DNA of 64,000 nucleotides, taken from contig CAKSEE010000003.1 in NCBI GenBank assembly GCA_934446455.1, positions 26,632 to 90,631 of the forward strand, written 5' to 3'. Shown here piece by piece: positions 22,713 to 32,121 of the stretch. How positions within the stretch are numbered: position 1 is the stretch's first letter; every line of letters begins with the position of its first letter. Source of the stretch: an uncultured Oscillospiraceae bacterium. GTDB taxonomy: Bacteria; Bacillota; Clostridia; Oscillospirales; Ruminococcaceae. The notes under the pieces were generated by a model. The model ran no database searches, was not told the origin of the DNA, and saw only the letters and a list, made by a program, of their open reading frames with translations. A program made the translations under genes and the position numbers.

Positions 22713-23450
22713 TCAGTCTATTTTTATCGTCAGCGGAACGTCCTCGCCAAGAATACGCCTTGCTATAGCGGAATACGCCTTGTAGCCGCCGCAGGTCGTG
22801 GGAAGGGGCTGTCCCTTGGCGCCGCATATCTTGATGTTCTGGTCCTCGGGCACAACGCCTATAAGCGGGATACCCACGCTGTCCATAACCTCGTCGAGGT
22901 CGTAGAGTATCTCCTCGTCCTTGAAGTTGGGGCTGACCTTGTTTATGACAAGACGCTGATTAGTGCAGTTCTTTACATAAAGGAAGTCTGAAAGGATAGC
23001 GCCGTCGCGCACGCATACGGTATCGGGCGTTGTTACCATAAGGATAAGCTCCGCCGCCTTGATAACGCTGAATACGGAGCTGCCGACGCCCGCCGTGTCG
23101 ATGATTATGTAGTCGAAGTGCTTGCGCATCTCCTCGCATACGCCCATTATCTTCTCGGGATTTATGTCCATAAAGGGGTTTCTTGTCGCGCAGACGAGAT
23201 AGAGGTTATCCACCCTGTCAACCTTGGTAGTTGCAGTAAGGATATCAATTTTCCCCTCAAGGTATTCGCCGATATCGTGCTTTACCTTGTCCTTTATGCC
23301 GAGCATGATATCAAGACAGCGCAGACCGAAGTCAAGCTCTACCACAAGAGTTTTCTTTCCGAGCGCCGCAAGCCCCGAAGCAACATTTGCAGATGTTGTG
23401 GATTTGCCCGTGCCGCCCTTTCCTGCTGTTACTGCAATTATCTGTGACAT
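22713..23450 (-). CDS. minD: MinD-like septum-site ATPase
   Basis: This 245-residue ATPase has the deviant Walker A AVTAGKGGTGKSTTSANVA, VVELDFGLRCLDIML and Walker B YIIIDTAGVGSSV. MinD positions the MinC division inhibitor at the membrane. The start at 23450 follows GAGAGGGG; the upstream extension is not family-like. The protein ends at ARRILGEDVPLTIKID, where Escherichia and Bacillus MinD continue into an amphipathic membrane-targeting helix, so that helix appears to be missing. No minC is adjacent. It could instead be another MinD-type ATPase, but synteny with the mre/PBP2 genes and mgsA favours MinD. Confidence 0.82.
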   Translation of the reverse strand: MSQIIAVTAGKGGTGKSTTSANVASGLAALGKKTLVVELDFGLRCLDIMLGIKDKVKHDIGEYLEGKIDILTATTKVDRVDNLYLVCATRNPFMDINPEKIMGVCEEMRKHFDYIIIDTAGVGSSVFSVIKAAELILMVTTPDTVCVRDGAILSDFLYVKNCTNQRLVINKVSPNFKDEEILYDLDEVMDSVGIPLIGVVPEDQNIKICGAKGQPLPTTCGGYKAYSAIARRILGEDVPLTIKID

Positions 23451-23702
23451 ATAAATTCCCCTCTCCGACATTAGTTTCATGATGTCATAACAGCTGCGCG
23501 TGCAACATTTTTTGTAAGGAATATCGCGCACGCTGTCATCATAGATTCTCTTTCTATATTTTATCACAAAATTCTCAGAATGAAAAGAGTTTTTTTCAAT
23601 CTCGCAAATTTTTGTGAATAAAGGGTAATTTTTCTGGTTCAAACTTGGCTATTTTTCACAAAGATTCATTCATTGGTTGAAATTTCCCCCGCACGATGCA
23701 CA

Positions 23703-25790
23703 TTATTGTTCTGCGGCTTTTTTTGCAGGCTGGAGAGGCTCCGTAGCGAAGCCCTCTTCGTCGTACTCGGGGTTGAACTCGCCCGTGGCGTATGCCGAAA
23801 TAAGGTTTGCGGCAATATGTCTGCTGAACTCGCCCTTTTCCATTACAATGCCGAACGCTATCTCGGGATCGTCTGCGGGGTAAAAGCCGATTATAGCCGA
23901 ATTATACGTAGTGACGCTCGTCTGCGGCGTTCCCGTTTTGGTCGCAACGTTCTCCTTGCCGACGCCCACATAGTCGTAGATGTTGTACCAGTTGTTATGC
24001 ACCCACATTCCCGCGTTTGCGCTTACGCGCTTCATACCCTCTGTCACCGCGTCGAAAACCTCGTCCATGCCCTCGGAAAAATCGTCCGCGACAACGGGCT
24101 GCCTTTCCTCGATAAGCTCGGTGAAATCGTAGTTATATACCGCCTTTACAATGTGCGGCTCGTAGCGCACGCCCCTGTTGGCTATCGTCATTGCCTGCAC
24201 GGCAAGGTGCATGGGAGTCACCGCCGTTTCGCTCTGCCCTATGCCAGCCTGAATAACGTTGCCCGCGTTCCACTCCAGCCCCAGCTCGTCAAACAGCGCA
24301 AGAGACGTCATCTGCCCCGCAGCCATGGGTATCTCAAGCCCGAGCGTTTCGCCTATGCCGTAGCGCCCGCCCCAGTAGGCAAGCCTGTCGATTCCGAGCA
24401 GGCGCGCAGTTTCGTAGAAGAATATGTTGCAGGAATAGCGCAGACCGTCCTGCACGGTTATAGACCCGTGATAGCCGGTGCAGCTCGGGGTGTAGTCAGT
24501 GTAATAATGGTACACCTTGTTGCAGGTGATGTGCGTCTGCGGGGTGATAACGCCCTCCGCAAGACCCGCCGTAGCGGTTATCGTCTTGAACGTGGACCCC
24601 GGGCGGTACACGCCGTTAAGCGCGCGGTTGAACACGGGCGTGTAGTCCCTGCTCATAACCTCGGCGTAGTCGTTGATGTAGTCGTTGATGTCGTATCCGG
24701 GGGCGCTTACGCACGCAAGCACGCCCGCCGTCTTTACGTCAAGCACGACAACCGCGCCCGCGTTGCACTCCGTGCCTCTGAGCTGCGCGTCGTGGAGCGT
24801 GGTGTAGTGCGGTCCGTGCAGAAAGTCCATGTAGTTCTGCACGATATCCTGCACCATCTGCTGAAAGTCGCTGTCTATCGTAAGCATTACCGAATGCCCC
24901 GCCTGCGGCTCCTCGGTCACCTCGTCCCGAAGCTCGGTACCGTCGCTGCTGCGCGTTATCGTCCTCACGCCGCGCGTGCCGCGAAGCTCGCTTTCAAGCG
25001 CCTGCTCAACGCCCGAAAGCCCAAGGATGTCGTTCATCGTGTAGCCGCTGCTCTGAAGCTCGGCGTATTTTTCGGGCGAAATCGCCCCGACAGTCCCGCG
25101 GATATGCGGCGCGAGCGTTCCGTTGAGGTACACGCGCTCCCACCCCTCGGTTATGTCCATGCCGCTCAGCAGCGAATCAAGCTCCTTCAGCTCCTGCACG
25201 GTCTTTTCGCTTATCTCGCTTGCAAGTACAAACTGATTCCTGAACGAAAAGTCCTTTATCTGCATTTCGTAGCGCACGCCCGCAATGCAGCGCTTCATCT
25301 GCTCGGGGTATTCGTCGCCTATCTCATACGCCTTGTAGAGCTGATATATAACGTTATCTACCGTGGCATAGCTTCCCATGCCGAGATTTTCCTTGACGCG
25401 CGTAAGTACGCTCTCGTTGTCGGTGGTAAAGGAATAGGGCTGCGTGCGCGTTATGGGCAGACTCTCGTTCCACTCCTCGCCGTTTTTCTGCAAAACGGTA
25501 AGAATGCGGTAGATTATCTCGTTTTCCGTGCCCTGCACAAGCGAAGCCCGCTGTAAGTTTACATTATATACTATTTTGTTGGTGTTGAGAATTTTGCCGC
25601 TGCTGTCTGCAATCTTGCCGCGCGCCGCCTCAATATCCTGCGTTGCGGTCTTGGTGCTTTTGGTCATGGCGAGGTACTTCGCCCCGTCAACAAGCTGTAT
25701 CTGAAGCAGCCGCAGCCCGCACATAAACGAAACCACAACGACAAGCGCCGCAAGAATAAGCGAACGGACAGTATCCGAGATTTTCTTCAT
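23703..25790 (-). CDS. mrdA: Penicillin-binding protein 2 (elongasome transpeptidase)
   Basis: This 695-residue class B PBP has one N-terminal membrane helix (about 10-30), a pedestal/dimerisation domain and a C-terminal transpeptidase. The catalytic motifs are S399 in PGSTFK, S453-C-N in the YSCN segment, and K618-T-G-T. It cross-links lateral-wall peptidoglycan with RodA and MreBCD. It lies last in the mreB-mreC-mreD-PBP2 operon (27-bp gap after mreD). The C-terminus is a short acidic and Ala-rich tail. Confidence 0.95.
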   Translation of the reverse strand: MKKISDTVRSLILAALVVVVSFMCGLRLLQIQLVDGAKYLAMTKSTKTATQDIEAARGKIADSSGKILNTNKIVYNVNLQRASLVQGTENEIIYRILTVLQKNGEEWNESLPITRTQPYSFTTDNESVLTRVKENLGMGSYATVDNVIYQLYKAYEIGDEYPEQMKRCIAGVRYEMQIKDFSFRNQFVLASEISEKTVQELKELDSLLSGMDITEGWERVYLNGTLAPHIRGTVGAISPEKYAELQSSGYTMNDILGLSGVEQALESELRGTRGVRTITRSSDGTELRDEVTEEPQAGHSVMLTIDSDFQQMVQDIVQNYMDFLHGPHYTTLHDAQLRGTECNAGAVVVLDVKTAGVLACVSAPGYDINDYINDYAEVMSRDYTPVFNRALNGVYRPGSTFKTITATAGLAEGVITPQTHITCNKVYHYYTDYTPSCTGYHGSITVQDGLRYSCNIFFYETARLLGIDRLAYWGGRYGIGETLGLEIPMAAGQMTSLALFDELGLEWNAGNVIQAGIGQSETAVTPMHLAVQAMTIANRGVRYEPHIVKAVYNYDFTELIEERQPVVADDFSEGMDEVFDAVTEGMKRVSANAGMWVHNNWYNIYDYVGVGKENVATKTGTPQTSVTTYNSAIIGFYPADDPEIAFGIVMEKGEFSRHIAANLISAYATGEFNPEYDEEGFATEPLQPAKKAAEQ

Positions 25791-25817
25791 CTTTTCCTCC
25801 GATAAGGGTATGTGTGC

Positions 25818-26414
25818 TCAGGTGCGTTCCTTGTCCTCGGCTTCCTCAGCCTCCTGCGCGGACTCCTCCAGCCTGCGCTCCTCGGCGGGGCGGGTCTTGC
25901 GGGAAATCAGCCTTACCAGCAAAAACACGGGGACTGACAGCAATATCGCGCCGCCGTATGCGGGCAGAACGCTGTGCGTGAAGGATATCGCCGACTCGCT
26001 GCCCTCCCACGCCCAGTGCAGGAAAAGCATATCCATCGCCGCCATAACCGAGCAGAGCACCGCGTTCATCACAAAGTGGCTGAAAAAGTTGCTTTTTACA
26101 AAGAACCGCGAAAGCAGCGAAATAAGCGGGCAGAACGCCAGCAGCCACAGCGACGAGAACCCCGCTACGGTCACTCCGTTCGCCATGTCAAGCATAAGCC
26201 CGCACACCGCGCCGAACACTCCTGCCGCAAGGTCGCCCTCAAACATAGCCACAGCCGACGCCAGCGGGATTATAAGCAGCGGGCAGAACCCGCGAATAAG
26301 CGCGCTGCACTCCGCCGCGTAAAACAGCAGCAGCGCCGCAGAATACAAAAACCAGCGCATAAAGCACCGCAGCATAGCCCTGCGTGAGCGCGCCCTGCCC
26401 GATAATCTCTTCAT
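25818..26414 (-). CDS. mreD: Rod-shape protein MreD
   Basis: The 198-residue membrane protein has about five helices, with AVAMFEGDLAAGVFGAVCGLMLDMANG typical of the MreD core. Its C-terminus is a charged RLEESAQEAEEAEDKE tail. I chose the ATG at 26414 because GGGGAGA precedes it; the earlier in-frame ATG lies inside mreC. MreD bridges MreC and PBP2/RodA in the membrane. Confidence 0.88.
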   Translation of the reverse strand: MKRLSGRARSRRAMLRCFMRWFLYSAALLLFYAAECSALIRGFCPLLIIPLASAVAMFEGDLAAGVFGAVCGLMLDMANGVTVAGFSSLWLLAFCPLISLLSRFFVKSNFFSHFVMNAVLCSVMAAMDMLFLHWAWEGSESAISFTHSVLPAYGGAILLSVPVFLLVRLISRKTRPAEERRLEESAQEAEEAEDKERT

Positions 26415-26427
26415 AAATCTCCCCGCG

Positions 26428-27291
26428 CTATTCTCCCGCATTGAACGACAGCCCCTTGCCGTCGAAATCCACCACGGCGAACACCGAAGTCGCCGCAAAA
26501 ACGTTCTCCGCAGGCTCTATGAGCGCGTGCTTTGAAAGGCCGTTGGGGTCGTCGTAGACTTCCGTCACCGTGCCTACCAGCAGGTCATCGGGAAAAAGCC
26601 CGCTCTGACCAGAGGTGAATATCACGTCGCCTGCTTCAATGTCCGCGTCCTTGAGTATGCCGCTCATCAGGCACTTGCCCTGCTCAGACGTTGTAAGGTC
26701 GTTCTCGATAAAGCCCGTGGCCTTTGAGCGCATGACGAACACGCCCACATTGACCTGCGGGCTTAAAATAGTCGTGACTCTCGCATAGTTGGGCGCAAGG
26801 CTTGTAACCCTGCCGATAAGGCCCACGCTCGTTATCACAGGGTCGTTGAGCGACAGCCCGTCGTTTGTGCCGCGGTCTATCGTAAAGCCGCCGTAAATGT
26901 CGTTCGCGTTGCGTGAGATAACGCTGCACGGTTCGCTGAAAATGTAGTCCTCGTGCTGCTCCTTAAGCCCTAGCATTTCGCGCAGGCGCTCGTTCTCATC
27001 GCGCAGCCGGTCGCAGTCCATCGTCTGCTTGTACATATCCGTAAGCTGCGCGCGCAGCTCGTCGTTCTGCTGCTTATAGCTGTCGGCATTGACAAGCTTG
27101 TCGATAAAGCCGCTCACCACGTCGGAAATGGCGTTTGCCGCAGTGACGAACGGATACGTCACGGTGCTTACTATCTGCTCGGGGATAGTCTCCGCGCCCT
27201 GCGTTACCGCAACATATGTCATAAGTCCGAGGATAAGCGCGCCTATGCAGATAAGTATTCTGAATCTTATGCTGTGAAAAAAATCCTTCAT
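26428..27291 (-). CDS. mreC: Rod-shape protein MreC
   Basis: The 287-residue protein has a single N-terminal membrane helix (about 8-28), a coiled coil (about 65-105: YKQQNDELRAQLTDMYKQ onward) and the extracytoplasmic beta-domain with GTNDGLSLNDPVITSVGLIG and MSGILKDADIEAGDVIFTSG. The start at 27291 follows GGAG. MreC organises the elongation machinery outside the membrane. It lies 60 bp after mreB. Confidence 0.93.
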   Translation of the reverse strand: MKDFFHSIRFRILICIGALILGLMTYVAVTQGAETIPEQIVSTVTYPFVTAANAISDVVSGFIDKLVNADSYKQQNDELRAQLTDMYKQTMDCDRLRDENERLREMLGLKEQHEDYIFSEPCSVISRNANDIYGGFTIDRGTNDGLSLNDPVITSVGLIGRVTSLAPNYARVTTILSPQVNVGVFVMRSKATGFIENDLTTSEQGKCLMSGILKDADIEAGDVIFTSGQSGLFPDDLLVGTVTEVYDDPNGLSKHALIEPAENVFAATSVFAVVDFDGKGLSFNAGE

Positions 27292-27351
27292 CGTACTCCG
27301 TAAAATGAACCTGCGGGGCAATCCTGTGCCGCAGGACCGCCCCGCAAATCA

Positions 27352-28371
27352 TCAATAGATAGTTTCGTCCTCGCTCAGGACGTCCTCAAGCTTGTCGATG
27401 TTCTCAAGCACCTTGCCCGTGCCGTCAGCAACGCAGTCGAGCGGGCGCTCTGCAATCTTTACGGGCATGCCCGTTTCCTCGTGTATCAGCAGGTCAAGCC
27501 CTCTGAGCAGCGCGCCGCCGCCCGCAAGCATAATGCCGCTTTCGATGATGTCCGCAGCAAGCTCGGGCGGGCATTTTTCAAGAGTGGTCTTGATAGCGTC
27601 GATAACGTGGGAGAGCGGTTCGGAAATAGCCTGGCGGACCTCCTCGGAAGTTATCGTGATGTTCTCGGGCAGACCGTTGAGCAGGTTCCTGCCCTTGATG
27701 TCCATGACAGGCTCGGTTTCCTCGGTCCTGAATGCGGAGCCTATGCCCACCTTTATGTTCTCTGCGGTTCTCTCGCCGATAAGCAGGTTGTACTTCTTCT
27801 TGATAAAGTTGATTATCGCTGAGTCGAACTCGTCGCCCGCTACCCTTACGGAACGCGCCGTTACAATGCCGCCGAGGGAGATTATCGCGACCTCGCTCGT
27901 GCCGCCGCCGATATCCACTATCATGCTGCCCATGGGCTCCGCCACGGGAAGCCCTGCGCCGATAGCCGCAGCCATAGGCTCCTCTATTATGGAAACGCGC
28001 TTTGCGCCCGCCTGCTCTGCCGCTTCCTTTACGGCGCGGCGCTCGACCGCGGTAACGCCCGAGGGAATGCAGATGATGACTCTCGCCTTGGACCTGCCCT
28101 TGAGCGCCTTCTTTATGAACTGCCCGAGCATAACGCTTGTCATGTCGAAGTCGGCGATAACGCCGTCCTTAAGCGGGCGTACAGCAACGATAGAGCCGGG
28201 CGTACGGCCGATGACGTCCTTTGCCTCCTGCCCGACGTAGCGCACCTGCCCCGCCTTTTTGTCTACGGCTACGACAGACGGCTCGCGAATGATTATGCCC
28301 TTTCCTCTCATATATACAAGCGTGTTGGCTGTGCCGAGGTCTATGCCTATGTCCTTGTTGATACCAAACAT
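27352..28371 (-). CDS. mreB: Actin-like rod-shape protein MreB
   Basis: The 339-residue actin homologue has phosphate-1 [14 protein letters not shown], phosphate-2 [20 protein letters not shown] and the adenosine motif [13 protein letters not shown]. The length matches MreB/Mbl (about 335-345). It polymerises on the inner membrane face and guides lateral wall synthesis. It is the first gene of the operon, with a promoter at 28489-28517. Confidence 0.97.
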   Translation of the reverse strand: MFGINKDIGIDLGTANTLVYMRGKGIIIREPSVVAVDKKAGQVRYVGQEAKDVIGRTPGSIVAVRPLKDGVIADFDMTSVMLGQFIKKALKGRSKARVIICIPSGVTAVERRAVKEAAEQAGAKRVSIIEEPMAAAIGAGLPVAEPMGSMIVDIGGGTSEVAIISLGGIVTARSVRVAGDEFDSAIINFIKKKYNLLIGERTAENIKVGIGSAFRTEETEPVMDIKGRNLLNGLPENITITSEEVRQAISEPLSHVIDAIKTTLEKCPPELAADIIESGIMLAGGGALLRGLDLLIHEETGMPVKIAERPLDCVADGTGKVLENIDKLEDVLSEDETIY

Positions 28372-28488
28372 TTGAATTATCCTCCGTTGTAGTGGTGTGA
28401 TGTTCTGCAGCGCCCTTTACGGGTCTGCCCTGTATATTATCGCGAAGCCGCCGCTGTCAGGCAGTCCCCGCAAAGATATCCAAATTAT

Positions 28489-28517
28489 ATTATAACATTA
28501 TTTTGTACACGGGGCAA
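28489..28517 (-). promoter_or_regulatory. Sigma-A promoter of the mre operon
   Basis: On the minus strand TTGCCC and TATAAT have a 17-bp spacer, 118 bp before mreB. Confidence 0.75.
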
Positions 28518-28563
28518 TATATTATTTATCTTAAATTTCGTATGTTTTATACATTTTTTTTGG

Positions 28564-30837
28564 CTAATGTGCCTTGCCTGCCTCTCCCAGAACTTCCGTC
28601 AGACTTTTGAGAAGCCGCCTGTACATTTCAACCACCCTTACGGTGTTTTGCGCGATGTACACCTCGTCACCGCCCCGCGCCGCAGCCTCAAGCCGCTCCG
28701 CCTGTGCGGAAAGCTCTGCTGCTCCTATCGTGCGCGAGGTGCTTTTCAGCGCGTGCACCAGTATGCGGAAGCCCTCCGCGTCGCCGTTTTCGCGGCAGCG
28801 CAGTATATCCGCGCTCTTGTCCTCCGCAATATACGTGCGCACTATATCAAGGTAAAAGTCCACGTTTTCGCAGCAGTAGGCGAGCCCTGCGCGCGTGTCG
28901 AGAAAGCCCATTTTGTGCAGCGCGTCAAATCCCGTAAGGGGAGCCCTTGCAGCGGCTTCCTGCCTGCGCTCGCGCACAAGACGCGGCGGAAGCAGCCTTC
29001 TCACCGCCGAAAACAGCCCCTGCGAGGACAGCGGCTTCGCAAGGTACTCCGCAAAGCCCGCCGCAAGGTACTTTTCGCGGTCGCCCGAAAGCGCGTTTGC
29101 CGTGACGACAACAACGGGCGTGTCGGGACACAGCCGCTCGCTGCGTATCGCTTCCATGGTGCGCATTCCGTCCATTACAGGCATCATGTGGTCGAGGAAA
29201 ACAAGGTCGTAGTGCCTGCGGCGTATCATTCCGAGCGCCTCCGCGCCGTCGCGGGCGGTGTCCACTATCGCCCCCGTCCGCGCAAGATTGCCGCGCATCA
29301 GCTCGAGATTCATTGCGTTGTCGTCCGCGCATAGTATCCTCACGTCCGCATGGAAACAGGGCGCTGCCGCAGCGTTCTCCGCCGTAAGCGACAGCTCTCC
29401 CACGGGCGTGGGGTCAACGATATCCTGCCTTATACTGAACTGCGCGCAGGTGCCCCTGTCGGGCGCACTGTCAAGCCGCAGCATGCTGCCCATAAGCGCA
29501 AGCAGCCGCGTGACGATGGGCAGCCCCATACCGACGCCGCGCCTGCCCGCGGATTCCGTCACGAGAACGTCGCGTTCAATGCGGCGCACCGCCTCGCGCG
29601 ACATTCCCGCGCCGCTGTCGCGAATGCTCACGCTCAGAAAGCCGCTGTGCTCGTCCTCCTGCTCCCACGTTACGCTCATGGAAGCCCAGCCGTCCTCGGT
29701 GAACTTAACGGCGTTCGACAGCAGGTTGTTGAGTATCTGCGTGAGCCTGCCGCCGTCGCCCGAAAGCACGCCCGGTATGCGCGGGTCGATGTCGAAGCGC
29801 AGCTCCACGGGCTTGCCCTGCGCGTAGTGCTCCGCGCACGCGGCGGCGTCGTGCAGCACGGCGGCGGTAGAATACGGCGCGTTCTCAATGCTGAACTCTC
29901 CCGAATCAAATTCTGTATAGTCTATGGCGTTGTTTACAACCGAAAGCAGCGTTTTGCCCGCGCTGCGTATCTTTTCGGAGCAGCGCGCGGTTTCTTCCTC
30001 GTTGGTGCTGCTGATTATCCTTTCGTTGTAGCCGAGTATCGCGTTAATCGGCGTGCGCACGTCGTGCGACATTGCCGAGAGAAAGTCGGTCTTGGCGCGG
30101 CTCGCGAGCTGCGCGGTGTTCATCGCCTCGTTTGCCTCGTCGCGCGCGTGGGAAAGCTCTCTGTTAGCGTTTACGAGCGCCTGATAATCGGGCGTTTCAA
30201 GCGAAAACATGAGCATGACAAATCCCACCGAAACGGAAAACAGGAAGAACAGCACATTCGGGAACATAAGCTGCACCACGGGTCCCGAGATAAGCACGGC
30301 AATGTACACCAGCAGCGAAAAGCGCTGGTTTTTGCGGAACTGCCCGAAATGCGTGAGGAAAATAATAATGCTGCCCGCGACAGTTGCCAGCGGCAGCGCA
30401 TGAATCGCATAATAAAACGGCCCGTGGACATAACCGTCCGCGCGCGTAAAGGAAAATATGAATCCCGTGGGGACGTTTACAGCCAGCACCACCGACGCCA
30501 CAGCCGTAACTATGCGCTGAATGCGCATGACAATGCCGTTTTCCGCGTCCATGCCAACGCACGTTACACAGTAAAGTATAAAACGGTACTCCAGAAGCAG
30601 GTCGGACGCGAGGTAAAGCGTGTTGAGCGCGGTGTTGAGCCACACGGGCACAAGGTAAGCATAGCTTATCGTGACCGCCGTTACAATATCGAGCGAAACG
30701 GCGGCGGCAAGCGTCAGCGCAAGCGCCTTGAAGCGCCTGTTGCGCACAGGCTCGGAGTTGTACTGAAGCCTCATATACACGTTGAGGACGATAAGGAAAG
30801 TAAGCGCGCTCAGCTCAAAGTAGATGTTATACAGCAT
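28564..30837 (-). CDS. Hybrid sensor histidine kinase (7-8 TM, HisKA-HATPase-REC-Hpt)
   Basis: The 757-residue protein has an N-terminal multi-helix membrane sensor (about 1-215), a short coiled coil, a HisKA domain with H258 in SHDVRTPINA, a HATPase_c domain (ILNNLLSNAVKFTE; RRGVGMGLPIV as the G box), a receiver with D549 in LVFLDHMMP, and a C-terminal Hpt with H695 in LVHALKSTSRTIG. The full phosphorelay is in one chain. It follows a single-domain response regulator by 22 bp in the same operon. The ligand is unknown. The receiver-to-Hpt output could feed the neighbouring regulator. Confidence 0.93.
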   Translation of the reverse strand: MLYNIYFELSALTFLIVLNVYMRLQYNSEPVRNRRFKALALTLAAAVSLDIVTAVTISYAYLVPVWLNTALNTLYLASDLLLEYRFILYCVTCVGMDAENGIVMRIQRIVTAVASVVLAVNVPTGFIFSFTRADGYVHGPFYYAIHALPLATVAGSIIIFLTHFGQFRKNQRFSLLVYIAVLISGPVVQLMFPNVLFFLFSVSVGFVMLMFSLETPDYQALVNANRELSHARDEANEAMNTAQLASRAKTDFLSAMSHDVRTPINAILGYNERIISSTNEEETARCSEKIRSAGKTLLSVVNNAIDYTEFDSGEFSIENAPYSTAAVLHDAAACAEHYAQGKPVELRFDIDPRIPGVLSGDGGRLTQILNNLLSNAVKFTEDGWASMSVTWEQEDEHSGFLSVSIRDSGAGMSREAVRRIERDVLVTESAGRRGVGMGLPIVTRLLALMGSMLRLDSAPDRGTCAQFSIRQDIVDPTPVGELSLTAENAAAAPCFHADVRILCADDNAMNLELMRGNLARTGAIVDTARDGAEALGMIRRRHYDLVFLDHMMPVMDGMRTMEAIRSERLCPDTPVVVVTANALSGDREKYLAAGFAEYLAKPLSSQGLFSAVRRLLPPRLVRERRQEAAARAPLTGFDALHKMGFLDTRAGLAYCCENVDFYLDIVRTYIAEDKSADILRCRENGDAEGFRILVHALKSTSRTIGAAELSAQAERLEAAARGGDEVYIAQNTVRVVEMYRRLLKSLTEVLGEAGKAH

Positions 30838-30859
30838 AGCGTGTCCTCACAATGCGGCT

Positions 30860-31243
30860 TCAGCCCTCGGGCGAGAGCATGGCCTGCACCTTTGCAAGAA
30901 GCTCCTGCGGCAGGAAGGGCTTTTTAAGGTATGAGTTCACCCCGAGCCTTATAGCCTCGCGCACCGTTTCCTGCGTTGCCGATGCGGTAAGGAACATCAC
31001 GGGTATGTTCTTTGTGGCCTCGCCCTGGCGTATGCTGGAAAGCGTGTTGTAGCCGTTCAGCAGCGGCATTTCAATGTCAAGCAGTATAAGGTCAACGGGC
31101 GGGTTCGCGCTGTTGCGCAGGTAATCAAGGCAGTACACGCCCGACGGCACGGATACTACCTCGTAGTCGTTCTGAGAGAGGATAAACTCGCACATCTTTA
31201 TAGTAATAAGGTCGTCGTCAACGACCATGATTCTTTTTTTCAT
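30860..31243 (-). CDS. Single-domain response regulator
   Basis: The 127-residue protein is only a receiver domain: acidic pair VDDD, phosphoacceptor D56 in LILLDIEMP, the Thr/Ser in FLTASA, and Lys in LKKPF. It has no DNA-binding output, so it acts as a phosphate shuttle or through protein contact, as CheY or Spo0F do. It is the first gene of a two-gene operon with the hybrid kinase. Confidence 0.93.
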   Translation of the reverse strand: MKKRIMVVDDDLITIKMCEFILSQNDYEVVSVPSGVYCLDYLRNSANPPVDLILLDIEMPLLNGYNTLSSIRQGEATKNIPVMFLTASATQETVREAIRLGVNSYLKKPFLPQELLAKVQAMLSPEG

Positions 31244-31463
31244 TTGTAATCAGCTGCTCCTTGGATTTTTTGCACGGCTCAAATCACGCGCCGCTATAAT
31301 TATATGATAACATAATCCACCCTGAATTGCAACAGGATAATCTATTAAATATGTCAAATATGCCTAATTGCACAAATTACAAGCAGATTTTTGTTTCTTT
31401 TTGCCAAAACAGGCGTTGCGCATACTGCGTTGAGCGGATATTACAAAAAATATTAAAAAGTGC
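31244..31463. other. Intergenic region between divergent operons
   Basis: No gene is seen here. The left part holds AT-rich sequence with a TATAAT-like element on the minus strand that could drive the response-regulator gene, and the right part is AT-rich upstream sequence for the rpmG promoter. Confidence 0.4.
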
Positions 31464-31492
31464 TTGACAAGCGGGGTTTTTTGTGGTAAAAT
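31464..31492 (+). promoter_or_regulatory. Sigma-A promoter of the rpmG-secE-nusG-rplKA operon
   Basis: TTGACA (31464-31469) and TAAAAT (31487-31492) are separated by 17 bp. The consensus -35 and T-rich spacer fit strong expression. Confidence 0.9.
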
Positions 31493-31622
31493 ATTATTAC
31501 CTCGAATGGGGTGCTATTTTTTTGTGCGTTTTTTCGCATACAGTTCCCCGTTAAATCCGCAATTCCGCGGCTGAGGGAGGCAATAATGCCCACAACGGGC
31601 GGTAAATAGGAGGTGCCGAAAA
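31493..31622 (+). other. 130-nt untranslated leader of rpmG
   Basis: The leader contains T-rich tracts and short inverted repeats such as GCCC-acaac-GGGC and ends with AGGAGGTG before the start. It may fold and regulate the operon, but it matches no riboswitch or ribosomal-protein leader that I recognise, and there is no tRNA gene in it. Confidence 0.4.
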
Positions 31623-31772
31623 ATGAGAGTTAAAATCACACTGGCGTGTTCTGAATGCAAGCAGCGCAACTACAACACCATGAAGAACAAGAAGAACGAC
31701 CCTGACAGACTTGAGATGAACAAGTACTGCCGTTTCTGCAAGAAGCATACTCTTCACAAGGAAACTAAGTAA
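31623..31772 (+). CDS. rpmG: 50S ribosomal protein L33
   Basis: The 49-residue protein ([20 protein letters not shown], then KNKKNDP) is the zinc form of L33, with C9, C12, C36 and C39. AGGAGGTG precedes the ATG. It heads the secE-nusG operon, the usual place of one rpmG copy in Firmicutes. Confidence 0.96.
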   Translation: MRVKITLACSECKQRNYNTMKNKKNDPDRLEMNKYCRFCKKHTLHKETK

Positions 31773-31792
31773 TTCAGAAGGGAGAGTCACAA

Positions 31793-32104
31793 ATGGCAAA
31801 GGATTTGGACATCGAAAAGGTTGCTCCCGATGAATCTGCTGAGCAGAAAGGTCAAGGCAAGGCAAAGAAGCCCAAGGACGAGAAGGCTAAGAAGGCCGGC
31901 AAGAACGGCAAGCCCAAGAAGTCTATAGTCAAGTTTTTCAAGGACGCAAGGTCCGAGTTCAAGAAGGTCGTATGGCCTACCCCGAAGGAAACCACGCATA
32001 ACACAATCGTCGTTATCGTGATGTGCGGTCTTGCCGCGCTGTTCATCTTCGGCATAGACTCGCTCTTTGCACTGATAAACAAGCTGGTTCTCGGCATGGG
32101 TTAA
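31793..32104 (+). CDS. secE: Preprotein translocase subunit SecE
   Basis: The 103-residue protein has a Lys-rich N-terminal extension (about 1-43), the conserved amphipathic segment FFKDARSEFKKVVWPTPKET, and one membrane helix (about 68-95). SecE clamps SecY in the translocon. The extension is longer than in Bacillus (59 residues) and carries repeated AKKPKDEKAKK-type sequence. AGAAGGGAGAG precedes the ATG. Confidence 0.95.
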   Translation: MAKDLDIEKVAPDESAEQKGQGKAKKPKDEKAKKAGKNGKPKKSIVKFFKDARSEFKKVVWPTPKETTHNTIVVIVMCGLAALFIFGIDSLFALINKLVLGMG

Positions 32105-32121
32105 GACGCTAGGGGGAAAAC

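Noticed and set aside
23673..25556. A 627-codon plus-strand frame
   Set aside because: It is a shadow of the PBP2 gene, whose STFK, SCN and KTGT motifs are all in place.
31493..31622. Possible tRNA-Trp or L10-type leader before rpmG
   Set aside because: No cloverleaf or T-loop sequence is present, and the leader does not match a known ribosomal-protein leader.
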